This document shows, piece by piece, positions 1-6,477 of a stretch of DNA of 14,031 bases. This stretch comes from Eggerthellales bacterium UBA948 (GTDB lineage Bacteria > Actinomycetota > Coriobacteriia > Coriobacteriales > UBA8131): assembly GCA_002293265.1 (NCBI GenBank), contig DBCW01000026.1:1-14031 (forward strand), in the 5' to 3' direction. Every line of letters begins with the position of its first letter. The first letter of the stretch is position 1. The notes under the pieces are model-generated. The model saw only the letters and a list, made by a program, of their open reading frames with translations, ran no database searches and was not told where the DNA came from. Both the position numbers and the translations under genes were made by a program.

Positions 1-417
1 GGACATAGCTGGGGCAAACTGAGTAGAAGATGGTGTGCAATGATTAAATCGGTGCTTCCCTAAAGGTCTTTCGTTAAATGCTTGTTCATCAACAAACGGA
101 TGCATATTTCTATCGAGAACAAAATGACACAAATAGCCACAAAAATAAGCATTGAGTAGCTTGTTTTGACCGGCTGGCACTTGGTCAATATAGCCACGAA
201 AAGCGTCGAGCGAATCATCGATAGATTCATCTTGCAAAAGATTCCCCACCTTGTGCAGCTTTTTACGCATTGTCGTAAGCAGGGCAGAAAAAAATGGGTC
301 AGGGCCTTGATTGCCTAAAAGAAACAACTCACGTGTGCATGGCTCATGAAAGTTGCTTTCACCAACACGAGAAAGCACTTCCAGGCCAAAGGCATAATGT
401 GTTATCAAAGCCGGAAT
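1..417 (-). CDS. zinc-dependent phospholipase C family protein, N-terminal part (runs off left edge)
   Basis: An open minus-strand frame gives 139 residues and continues beyond base 1. The N-terminus reads PALITHYAFG, then LLGNQGPD (Asp at about residue 40), then GYLCHFVLDRNMHPFV (His98, Asp102, His106). This His / GPD / H-x3-D-x3-HP pattern is that of the zinc-dependent phospholipase C-like family common in Firmicutes and Actinobacteria, whose members usually begin MP-x3-TH; the His and Asp residues would bind metal. No signal peptide is visible, so the protein is probably cytosolic and its substrate is unknown. Start choice: no in-frame ATG precedes the conserved start. The ATT at 417-415 gives exactly the family N-terminus and follows GGAAGG (on the minus strand) at a normal distance. 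A TTG at 453-451 would add 12 residues without a good ribosome site. The next upstream in-frame stop is at about 508. Family call firm, start tentative. Confidence 0.8.
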   Translation of the reverse strand, partial: MPALITHYAFGLEVLSRVGESNFHEPCTRELFLLGNQGPDPFFSALLTTMRKKLHKVGNLLQDESIDDSLDAFRGYIDQVPAGQNKLLNAYFCGYLCHFVLDRNMHPFVDEQAFNERPLGKHRFNHCTPSSTQFAPAMS

Positions 418-545
418 GTCATTCTTCCTTCCGCTTGTTAAGATGCCATACAAAAACACGCTGCAATAATAAAGCCACCCTTTAGTGCTTGGATTATTAC
501 GAATTATTCATTGTATGCCATCTTTCATTTGGTTTATCTTAAAGA

Positions 546-628
546 TTGATCGCAAGATAAGAATTGGATATATGATATTTCTACAGTTGACTTTATGATA
601 ATCATAAACTGGACTTGATGATTATCAT
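546..628 (+). promoter_or_regulatory. possible promoter and perfect 11-bp inverted repeat upstream of the AAA pseudogene
   Basis: A TTGATC (546-551) and TATGAT (571-576) pair with a long 19-nt spacer could act as a promoter. Downstream, ATGATAATCAT (595-605) and ATGATTATCAT (618-628) are exact reverse complements separated by 12 nt, just before the AAGGAGG ribosome site at 637-643. In RNA the arms could fold into an AT-rich stem next to the ribosome site; in DNA they could be a repressor operator. Function is inferred from position only. Confidence 0.35.
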
Positions 629-647
629 ATCGCCACAAGGAGGACTT

Positions 648-1888
648 GTGTATATAAAGCGTCATATCGAAGATGTGCTTATCTCGGCAGCGAAGAGTTT
701 TCCTGCATTAGTGATATCCGGCGCACGCCAAGTAGGTAAGACCACCATTTTGCATCAGTGCTTTCCACATGCAAGTTACTCGACTCTTGATCGTATCGAT
801 GTCCTTGACGCTGCACAAAATAATCCTGAGGAGTTTCTCAACGCACTTATCCAGCCAAGCATAATTGACAAAGTGCAATATGCACCTGATCTGTTTCGTT
901 ATGTAAAAATCTTAGTAGATGAAAAACGAACAGAAAAAGGTCGCTTTTTTCTTACCGGGTCACAGCGTTATCTAATGATGCAAGGTGTTGACGAATCTCT
1001 GGCAGGAAGAGCGGGTATCATAGCAATGCTTGGCCTATCGATGCGTGAGATTGATGATTCTAAGTTCTCTGACCCTTTTGTGGGCGGGGAGGATTATCTA
1101 CATGAACGACAAAAACAGCAATCCTCACTAAGCACAACTGACATCTGGAATGTCATATATAAAGGTGACTTACCGGAGTTATACGCAGATGAGAGCATTG
1201 ATACAGCAATGTATTATGAGTCTTACATCGATGCATATCTGCGTAGAGATGTTCATAATTTGGCTCACGTAGGCGACATCACTACATTCAACCGTTTTGT
1301 GATGTTTACAGCCTTGCTTAACGGACAGCAGCTTAACAAAGTTGATCTGGCATCAAGGTGGGAGTAAGTGTGATTACAATCACTCGATGGCTTTCTGTTT
1401 TAGAAGCCTCAAACATTATCTACCTCCTAAAACCGTTTTACGCAAACTCAAATAAGCGTCTTTCCAAAACACCCAAGCTCTACTTTTTGAACTCGGGGCT
1501 GGCGGCTAAACTATGTGGATTGACAAGTGCAAAAGAGGTTGAGCAAAGCGTTTGGGCAGGTACCCTATTTGAAAGCTTTGTTATTGCCGAGATTATGAAA
1601 AGCCACCTGAACTCAACTGGCAGTCTTCCTGACATATATTTCTACCGCGATTCAAACAGAAATGAGATAGATCTAATAATTAGAAAAGGGCAAGATTTGT
1701 TTCCAATTGAGATCAAAAAAGCATCGTTGGCGCGCAGAGACGATGCCTCTTCCTTTAGACACCTCGATGTATTTAAGGATTACAGAAGACAAAGCGGCAC
1801 CGTGATATGCAATTGTAAAAGCCCGCTACCACTGGGCGCGAATGACTGGGCTTATCCGGTGCAATATATTTTAGAGAAGTGTCGACAC
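648..1888 (+). pseudogene. decayed AAA ATPase of the DUF4143 family (frameshifted, Walker B mutated)
   Basis: Full-length members are about 400-430 residues: an N-terminal AAA domain, then DUF4143 with a PD-(D/E)xK-like C-terminus. Start is GTG 648, placed after AAGGAGG (637-643), giving MYIKRHIEDVL as in relatives. Walker A is intact (GARQVGKTT, residues 25-33), and LTGSQ plus SLAGRAG are recognisable. Walker B reads IIDKVQ where the family has DEVQ: the catalytic Glu is Lys75 (codon 870-872). The first frame ends at 1365-1367 after VDLASRWE. The homologous sequence resumes in the next frame (VGVSVITITRWLSVLEAS), so about one base is missing near 1358-1366. The C-terminal half keeps the nuclease-like residues NEID and IEIKK. 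The natural stop is also absent: the frame continues to 2395, antisense to the next genes. End 1888 is approximate. No programmed-slippage heptamer is visible. Two independent lesions point to a dead gene, although a sequencing error could explain the frameshift alone. Confidence 0.85.
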
Positions 1889-1890
1889 TT
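1877..1890. repeat. 14-bp perfect palindrome at the convergent gene junction
   Basis: AAGTGTCGACACTT is its own reverse complement. It lies between the end of the AAA pseudogene and the stop codon of the minus-strand antitoxin gene (1889-1891). With no loop and no T tract it does not look like an intrinsic terminator; a protein-binding site or recombination scar is possible. Confidence 0.4.
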
Positions 1891-2161
1891 ATGCACTTGC
1901 CACAAGTTCGCGGTCGATTGCTCGGCGCATGAACTCCGAGCGCGTTACACCTTGCTCTTTAGCAGCCTTTTCTATTGCAACAACACGAGAGTGTGGAATT
2001 TTCAAAGATATCGATTCCATTTTATCGTCTACCATAGGTCGCCCCAATATCGCACGGTTAAAGTCAAATGCCGAAAGGTCTCCCGACTCAACTGCCGCAA
2101 CATCACTTTCGATCTTTTCAAGAGTTGTTCCAAACGCTTTACTGATTTCTCTATCACTCAT
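1889..2161 (-). CDS. ribbon-helix-helix antitoxin of a type II toxin-antitoxin pair
   Basis: This 90-residue protein has a C-terminal ribbon-helix-helix (CopG/Arc-like) domain. A strand (SISLKIP, residues 50-56) is followed by a first helix to about residue 70, a Gly turn (QGVTRSEF), and a second helix to the end. In such antitoxins the paired strands bind DNA and autoregulate the operon. The N-terminal half (EISKAFGTTLEKIESDV, then GRPMV) resembles the N-terminal segment of actinobacterial antitoxins and probably wraps the toxin. ATG 2161-2159 is chosen because it overlaps the toxin stop in a 4-nt ATGA and follows GGAAAGAGA; a longer frame starting at 2236 would run through the toxin gene. 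Coupled translation with the upstream toxin is expected. Family good, exact pair type unknown. Confidence 0.8.
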   Translation of the reverse strand: MSDREISKAFGTTLEKIESDVAAVESGDLSAFDFNRAILGRPMVDDKMESISLKIPHSRVVAIEKAAKEQGVTRSEFMRRAIDRELVASA

Positions 2162-2448
2162 GATTGTCTCTTTCCAAGTCCAAGTTTCTCTCTGATGGCT
2201 TTTTGTGCAGGAGTCTGTCCATGTACTATAAGCCAATACCCCTCTTGCTTTCGTATGACTATAAGCTCAATGAGTCTCCCTTTTCTATCAACACCTATAG
2301 CCAGATATCTATCCGGGTCAACATCAAAAGCAGGAATGCTCACCAGGCAATTATTCCAAGCAGCTTCTGCGTCCTCTTTTAAAACGTCCGGGTGACGTTC
2401 TGACACTCTATCTAGAACAACCACCCTTTCCAAAACGACTCCAATCAT
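2158..2448 (-). CDS. toxin of a toxin-first type II TA pair (RelE/BrnT-like fold suspected)
   Basis: A 96-residue basic protein reading SERHPDVLKEDAEAAW near the N-terminus, then a beta-rich core (RYLAIGVDRKGRLIELIVI), then WLIVHGQTPAQKAIREKLGL. The ERHP...ED..AAW helix, the GxDxKGRLIE strand and the closing hydrophobic strand with a TP-x-K tail recall small ribosome-dependent RNase toxins (RelE/BrnT superfamily) encoded in front of their antitoxin. I recognise the pattern from actinobacterial hypothetical proteins and cannot assign a named family with certainty. The 4-nt overlap with a ribbon-helix-helix gene is the strongest support. The ATG at 2448 has only a weak ribosome site. An internal GTG follows GGAAAGG directly, too close to serve as a start. 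Confidence 0.7.
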   Translation of the reverse strand: MIGVVLERVVVLDRVSERHPDVLKEDAEAAWNNCLVSIPAFDVDPDRYLAIGVDRKGRLIELIVIRKQEGYWLIVHGQTPAQKAIREKLGLGKRQS

Positions 2449-2485
2449 TGGTAGTTCTATTAGGTAATACCATGTTGTACTACTT

Positions 2486-2514
2486 ATTGTATCACACCAT
2501 ACTAAAACATGTAA
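2486..2514 (-). promoter_or_regulatory. possible promoter of the toxin-antitoxin operon
   Basis: On the minus strand a TACAAT -10 (2491-2486) lies 17 nt from a weak TTACAT -35 (2514-2509). CATGTT (2471-2476) and AACATG (2506-2511) form an inverted repeat bracketing the -10, which would suit autoregulation by the ribbon-helix-helix antitoxin. The match to consensus is modest. Confidence 0.35.
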
Positions 2515-2541
2515 GGTAAGGTAAGATTAGTCGAAATTCCG

Positions 2542-2572
2542 CTTTACAAGCGCCCCCCCATTTAAAATATTT
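2542..2572 (+). promoter_or_regulatory. upstream element A1, shared with the paralogue at 6478
   Basis: CTTTACA, then AGCG, a run of seven C, then ATTTAAAATATTT ends about 37 nt before the ATG at 2609. The same string, differing at two bases and with six C, occurs at 6408-6437 ahead of the paralogous gene. TTTACA could be a -35, and the AT-rich part could contain a -10, although spacing is not canonical. Conservation is clearly higher than in the surrounding intergenic DNA. Confidence 0.55.
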
Positions 2573-2608
2573 TGTAGAAATTGCTTATAGTGTGGAAAGG
2601 AGGGTTCC

Positions 2609-3259
2609 ATGACTCATGTAAGAAAATCTACTTTGTTACTCATCGTTGGCTTTTTGGCTATTATTGCGCTAGCTCTTTTTAGTGCACCTGTCACCGCTGA
2701 GGCAGCAAAGTATACTTCTCCAAAACCAATCAAAACAGGTACCATTAAAAAGATAGATATTAATGGTGGCTCAAAAGAGAAAGTTCAGTTCACTGTCAAA
2801 AAGGTGGACAAAGCACCAAATGGCGAGTATTTTCCCGGCGGATTCTATAAGACTTCACTAAAAATAAATGGGAAAACAAAGGACACAAAATACTCTTTCT
2901 CAGCAGACCCCGCGCCTAAACTTTTCTACACGGACATAAATAAAAAAGATAAGTATAAAGAACTAGTGGTAAGAACTTATCTAAGTCAAGGCGAATTTCT
3001 TGGTAAATACTCATATGTGATCTTTCGCTATTCAGGTGGAAAGCTGAAGTTATTAAAAACAGCTTACTACTACAGTCCACCCGCTAGATATGACTACTAC
3101 GGCTCAGAAAAAACAAAATATGAGTATATATATGGTGACCGAATTCGTTTTGATGGTAAAGGGAGATTCCAAGTACTGGTTGAGTACTCGCGCACACCAC
3201 AAAAGCATATTTGGTTGTCATTTAAAGTAGACAGTAAAATGAAAGCTACGCGCATATAA
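2609..3259 (+). CDS. secreted protein, 216 residues, paralogue of 6478-7104
   Basis: Strong start: GGAAAGGAGG precedes ATG at 2609. Residues 1-32 form a Sec signal peptide: basic n-region (HVRK), hydrophobic core LLLIVGFLAIIALALF, and an AEA cleavage site before AKYTSP. The mature part is lysine- and tyrosine-rich and predicted beta-rich. Recognisable blocks are IKKIDINGG, LKINGKT, a Ca-loop-like DINKKDKYKELVV, YVIFRYSGGKLKLLK, GRFQV and VDSKMKATRI at the very end. It aligns along its whole length with the 208-residue protein at 6478. There is no LPxTG, LysM or other anchor, so it is probably released or loosely surface-bound. I do not recognise a named family. The DxNxxxKYxELVV strand resembles VCBS/FG-GAP-like secreted proteins of gut bacteria. 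It is followed only 21 nt downstream by the convergent priA-tail fragment. Confidence 0.85.
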   Translation: MTHVRKSTLLLIVGFLAIIALALFSAPVTAEAAKYTSPKPIKTGTIKKIDINGGSKEKVQFTVKKVDKAPNGEYFPGGFYKTSLKINGKTKDTKYSFSADPAPKLFYTDINKKDKYKELVVRTYLSQGEFLGKYSYVIFRYSGGKLKLLKTAYYYSPPARYDYYGSEKTKYEYIYGDRIRFDGKGRFQVLVEYSRTPQKHIWLSFKVDSKMKATRI

Positions 3260-3280
3260 CTTAGGCTTATTTACATACCC

Positions 3281-3547
3281 TTATAAAATATCGAACGAAT
3301 CAACATCTGCAGCTACGCTTACTCCCAGTGTGGCCTTACGGCTTCTGATAGCTGGGGCTAATGTGATCGGGAGATCTGCTGCTTCCGGTGCTTTTGTGAG
3401 GATATGCCAGCGATGGTTGTCTTGGCGTTTTGCTAGTACGCAGGGGCTGGATCCTAGTACTTGCGTATATTCAGCTATCCCGCCCAGTGAGTCATCTAAG
3501 GTCAGCTCAAATTGCAGTAATTTAGCGGATACCGCTTTTTGCCATTG
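3281..3547 (-). pseudogene. priA: duplicated 3' end of priA (about 85 codons)
   Basis: Read on the minus strand, 3535-3281 translates from KAVSAKLLQ to DVDSFDIL and ends at TAA (3283-3281). It aligns without gaps to the last 85 residues of the intact PriA at 7589-9892 (KAVSAESLQ to DVDPYNLL); 58 of 85 residues match by my count. Landmarks in both are GGI/GDM-AE, QVLG, PCVLAKRQ, NHRWHIL, PEAADLP and LAPAIRSRK. Upstream the similarity fades after WQK and an in-frame TAA at 3550-3548 closes it, so helicase motifs and a start are missing. Many differences are conservative or at third codon positions, as if the copy diverged while still a working priA end. That fits a displaced allele better than an old decaying duplicate. 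It lies 35 nt downstream of the stop of the minus-strand gene at 3585. Confidence 0.9.
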
Positions 3548-3584
3548 TTATCTACCTTATTGCAATTAAATTCGAACCACAAGT

Positions 3585-4541
3585 TTATCGATAATACTCA
3601 ATAGCAACATTGGAATAATACTTGCTGCCACTGTACTGGTTGTTGATGGTTTTGATTTTAAAGTAATAGACACGATCTTTCACAAGGTTATAACTGACTT
3701 CCTTCCAAGGCATATCCCCCGACACACTAACTGGCTTTGATATAGCCTTTTTCTTGCTGTTGCACAGTGTGAAGGTTGCCTTCTTGGTGTAATTGTTCGG
3801 GCTTACAAATAAGCCGCTGTTTACAATATTTACGTTTTTTGCAAGATAGAACTTGTCTTTGGACTTAAACTTATCGCCAGTAACCGCAATATAGTACGTC
3901 GCTACTCTTTTAGAGACGTAATCAACTATTCCTAGAGGCTCTTGCTTTTTGCCGGCAGCATAATGCTCAGACAATGTTGCCAAATTAACTTTCTTTCCCT
4001 TTTTTAGAGCTTTTACGTACACATCGTATTCTAACTTGGTTGTTTCCTTCCCATTGATCTCATATTGATAGGGTGGGCCATCAATCGCGCCATTACGATA
4101 GCTGCAACGCGCCAGCAATGTAAGCTTTGATGAACTCATTTTGTAATAATGCTCAGCAAATCCAGCAGTATTTGAAGTAGACACCAATATGCCCTTTGCT
4201 TGCCAAAATGAAAGCGAGCCACTAGAACTGCCTGCAAAAGTGTCTAACTTCTTCATTTTCCCTTTATAATAGGTATAAACAACATATCCGTTAACGTCAC
4301 TTTCATAATTTGCAATCATCTCATCCACACCATCTTTATTGATATCAAAATAACAGACAGCAAGAGTGCCATTATCAGCAGCGCTCTTATTCCAGTTTTT
4401 CATATGCCATTTGGTGTAAGCTACATGTGCTTTGGCGTTTTTAGTTTCCTTGCTTGCAGCCTGCGCTGTGGTTGGAGCCCCAACAAAAAGCATCGATGCA
4501 GAGAGAATGAGTGACAGTACAATGATCGTAATTATTTTCAT
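3585..4541 (-). CDS. secreted protein with DxNxDGxDE calcium-type loop, 318 residues
   Basis: A Sec signal peptide (MKIITIIVLSLILSASMLFV, cleavage near TAQA/AS at residue 28) begins at ATG 4541. Residues 64-76 read YFDINKDGVDEMI, the DxNxDGxxE loop seen in dockerin/EF-hand and FG-GAP-type secreted proteins, where it binds Ca2+. Next comes a strand-rich block (GYVVYTYYKGKMKKLDTF), a second block with YYKMSSSKLTLLARCSY, and a C-terminal beta domain from about residue 215 (KFYLAKNVNIVNSGLF to the end) of unknown type. The design, a lysine-rich secreted protein with a YKGK / YSGGK beta motif after a DIN loop, recalls the two paralogues at 2609 and 6478, which may be distant relatives. Start is uncertain: an ATG at 4607 or a TTG at 4595 (after GGAG) would add about 20 polar residues before the signal peptide. 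It is divergent from 4778. Confidence 0.82.
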   Translation of the reverse strand: MKIITIIVLSLILSASMLFVGAPTTAQAASKETKNAKAHVAYTKWHMKNWNKSAADNGTLAVCYFDINKDGVDEMIANYESDVNGYVVYTYYKGKMKKLDTFAGSSSGSLSFWQAKGILVSTSNTAGFAEHYYKMSSSKLTLLARCSYRNGAIDGPPYQYEINGKETTKLEYDVYVKALKKGKKVNLATLSEHYAAGKKQEPLGIVDYVSKRVATYYIAVTGDKFKSKDKFYLAKNVNIVNSGLFVSPNNYTKKATFTLCNSKKKAISKPVSVSGDMPWKEVSYNLVKDRVYYFKIKTINNQYSGSKYYSNVAIEYYR

Positions 4542-4659
4542 CTTCTTATTATTTAGGTTTTGCCGCCATTCATTTTGTTGTATATACGTGTTCAAAGCTA
4601 TCTCCATTCACAAGCAGTTCTATACATGTGTTTAAGTATTTCTTCATTAAAACACATTA

Positions 4660-4688
4660 TTGCAATGGTAACACCCTACTAATATAAT
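4660..4688 (+). promoter_or_regulatory. promoter for the beta-helix protein gene
   Basis: TTGCAA (4660-4665), a 17-nt spacer, and a consensus TATAAT (4683-4688) make the best promoter match in the island. Transcription would start near 4695, leaving about an 83-nt leader before GTG 4778. Confidence 0.55.
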
Positions 4689-4705
4689 AACCAGTCAACG
4701 TGCTG

Positions 4706-4743
4706 ATTCTCAAAAATGCATACCTAGCTGTTTTTTTGAGAAT
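4706..4743 (+). repeat. 11-bp perfect inverted repeat in the leader of the beta-helix gene
   Basis: ATTCTCAAAAA (4706-4716) and TTTTTGAGAAT (4733-4743) are exact reverse complements around a 16-nt loop. The pair lies inside the predicted 5' leader between the 4683 TATAAT and the ribosome site at 4765-4772. It is AT-rich and lacks a following T tract, so a regulatory hairpin or operator fits better than a terminator. Confidence 0.45.
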
Positions 4744-4777
4744 AAATAATTATTTTGGGCATGGAAAGGTGGACTCC

Positions 4778-6355
4778 GTGGGTTTTACAAAATATCTAAA
4801 CTATTGCGGGATAAAGAAACTTGCTATAGCCATATTAACGACCACTCTTGTGCTAGCGCTGTCTTTGGTAATGCTCCCCACACAAACATTTGCGCAAGTG
4901 TCGGAGAGAATTGTTCTCGAAATGGCAGAATATGGTGAGCAAAATAACATAGACGCCTTATCAACGATAGATGTAAATAACCAAGTTGAGCTGAGAAACG
5001 CGATTAACAATGCTGTTGATAATGTGAGTACTGCCATAACTCTGGAAAAAAACATCACGCTAACAAAAACCGAACTAGTAATCCCAGCTAATAAGATAAT
5101 CATACTAAAAGGCAAGCATAACCTATATGGTGGGGCTAATGAGAAACCAACGATTTTTGTTGAGAAAAAAGGTAATCTAACGCTCGATGGAATCACCGTA
5201 ACTCATAAAACAGGCAAAAGTGGAGTTGGCGTACATAATGAGGGTAATTTGGTTTTAAAAAGCGGTCTTATTACCAAAAATGAAGAATATGCATCATCGG
5301 GAGCAGGGGGTATTGAGAGCCTAGGCTCAAGCAAATTTACCATGTCCGGTGGCGTAATTTCTCACAACACTGGGTGTGGAGTGGTCGGACTTCAAATCAT
5401 TATGACCGGCGGTAAGATATGCAATAACGAAGTCATCGGTTGGGACGGTGGTGGTGTCTCTGGGAACTTAAAAATGTCTGGCGGGAGAATATTCAACAAT
5501 AAGACCAACTTAAATGGTGGTGGCGTTTATAGCTATGGCTCAATAACTATGACTGGTGGAGCAATATACAACAATTATGCCGACGAAGGAGGCGGCATTT
5601 ACTCTTATGGAAAAGCTAGGATTTCCGGCGGGAAGATACTAAACAATGAAGCCAAAAAAGGCGGCGGCATCTATTCTAAAAACATCATAATTACAAAAGG
5701 TACCATATCCGGCAACACCGCAACTCTACATGGTGGTGGCATATTTTCTGAAAATTCGGTGACCATGAATGGCGGCGCAATAACCAAGAACCGTGCTAAA
5801 TATGGAGCCGGGATATGCTTAATCTCTGGTGTATACTCGCCCGGTATTAAATCATTAAACATCAGCAAGGGTACTCTTTCTGGAAATATAGCCAAGAATG
5901 AAGGCGGCGCGATTTATATTTCAGACTACAATAAACTAAAAATTGGTAAAGCTGCCAAGTTCTCCAAAAACAAGGCCGGCTCAAAGCATGTACTCAGGTC
6001 TAGTGATAAATCGGCATGGAATCTTTATAAGAAAAATATAAAGCCCGTTAAGTGGTCGGCTTTGTCTAAAAGAGGATTCAATAACTACGACATAAATTAT
6101 TGCGGTCGAATTGTATGGGTAACCATCGATGGACGCGACACAGAAATGCTCAATAAATACAAAATGCAGATTACTAAAGGAAAGCCGTTAGGGTTTCTCT
6201 TGCCTGACGAGTATCTTTCTGTACATTATGAAATCAGTTTTCTTGGCTGGAATACCAAAAAAGACGGCAGCGGAACTTGGTATACCTCAAAAACAAAAGT
6301 CCGCTCAAACATAACTTTGTATCCTGTATTTGAGCACGGTGATTATGAGGAGTAA
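4778..6355 (+). CDS. secreted beta-helix surface protein with Flg_new-like C-terminus, 525 residues
   Basis: Start is GTG 4778 after AAAGGTGG (4765-4772), the same ribosome-site style as 2609 and 6478; an upstream start at 4700 has no such site. The signal peptide (KKLAIAILTTTLVLALSLVML) is cut near TFA/QV (about residue 39). Residues ~70-130 form a leading beta stretch (LEKNITLTKTELVIP). Next come about eight rungs of ~20 residues of the type MTGG-x-I-x2-NN-x(5-8)-GGGI-YS, for example ITMTGGAIYNNYADEGGGI and ARISGGKILNNEAKKGGGI. Such Gly/Asn-ladder repeats fold as a right-handed parallel beta-helix, as in polymorphic-membrane-protein-like and adhesin-type proteins of gut bacteria. The C-terminus (FLGWNTKKDGSGTWY ... 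ITLYPVF) matches the Listeria-Bacteroides repeat (Flg_new) pattern. No LPxTG, transmembrane anchor or autotransporter barrel is seen, so attachment is unknown. Likely an adhesin or glycan-binding protein (inference). Confidence 0.88.
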   Translation: MGFTKYLNYCGIKKLAIAILTTTLVLALSLVMLPTQTFAQVSERIVLEMAEYGEQNNIDALSTIDVNNQVELRNAINNAVDNVSTAITLEKNITLTKTELVIPANKIIILKGKHNLYGGANEKPTIFVEKKGNLTLDGITVTHKTGKSGVGVHNEGNLVLKSGLITKNEEYASSGAGGIESLGSSKFTMSGGVISHNTGCGVVGLQIIMTGGKICNNEVIGWDGGGVSGNLKMSGGRIFNNKTNLNGGGVYSYGSITMTGGAIYNNYADEGGGIYSYGKARISGGKILNNEAKKGGGIYSKNIIITKGTISGNTATLHGGGIFSENSVTMNGGAITKNRAKYGAGICLISGVYSPGIKSLNISKGTLSGNIAKNEGGAIYISDYNKLKIGKAAKFSKNKAGSKHVLRSSDKSAWNLYKKNIKPVKWSALSKRGFNNYDINYCGRIVWVTIDGRDTEMLNKYKMQITKGKPLGFLLPDEYLSVHYEISFLGWNTKKDGSGTWYTSKTKVRSNITLYPVFEHGDYEE

Positions 6356-6367
6356 GTTTCATTGCTG

Positions 6368-6381
6368 ATGCAGTACTGCAT
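6368..6381. repeat. 14-bp perfect palindrome upstream of the 6478 gene
   Basis: ATGCAGTACTGCAT is self-complementary and lies 27 nt before the shared upstream element and 97 nt before the ATG. A dimeric-regulator operator is possible. It has no counterpart ahead of the paralogue at 2609, so regulation may differ. Confidence 0.35.
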
Positions 6382-6407
6382 AAATTCATTAATCTATACA
6401 AATTGTT

Positions 6408-6437
6408 CTTTACAGGCACCCCCCATTTAAAATATTT
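6408..6437 (+). promoter_or_regulatory. upstream element A2, copy of the element at 2542
   Basis: CTTTACA, GGCA, six C, and ATTTAAAATATTT match element A1 apart from two substitutions and one fewer C. It lies 40 nt before ATG 6478. The flanking DNA on either side is not similar, so this is a conserved functional block or the edge of the duplicated segment. Confidence 0.55.
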
Positions 6438-6477
6438 CCAAGGACAATGTAGATAAATAAAATGAAAGGTGGGTTTC

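Noticed and set aside
1340..1380. Programmed frameshift in the AAA gene
   Set aside because: No slippery heptamer, stimulatory stem or internal ribosome-like signal was seen at the junction, and the Walker B lesion argues for decay.
1889..2395. Plus-strand continuation of the AAA frame through the toxin-antitoxin region
   Set aside because: The translated sequence past about 1888 loses family similarity and is antisense to two well-supported minus-strand genes; it reflects a lost stop codon.
3330..3569. Plus-strand open frame of 79 codons
   Set aside because: It is the complement of the priA-tail fragment, which translates into conserved PriA sequence on the minus strand.
4801..5196. Minus-strand open frame of 131 codons inside the beta-helix gene
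   Set aside because: No ribosome site or recognisable motif; the plus strand has a signal peptide and repeat structure there.
5341..5910. Regularly spaced repeats that might be a CRISPR-like array
   Set aside because: They are degenerate ~60-70 bp coding repeats giving Gly/Asn beta-helix rungs, not identical repeats with spacers.
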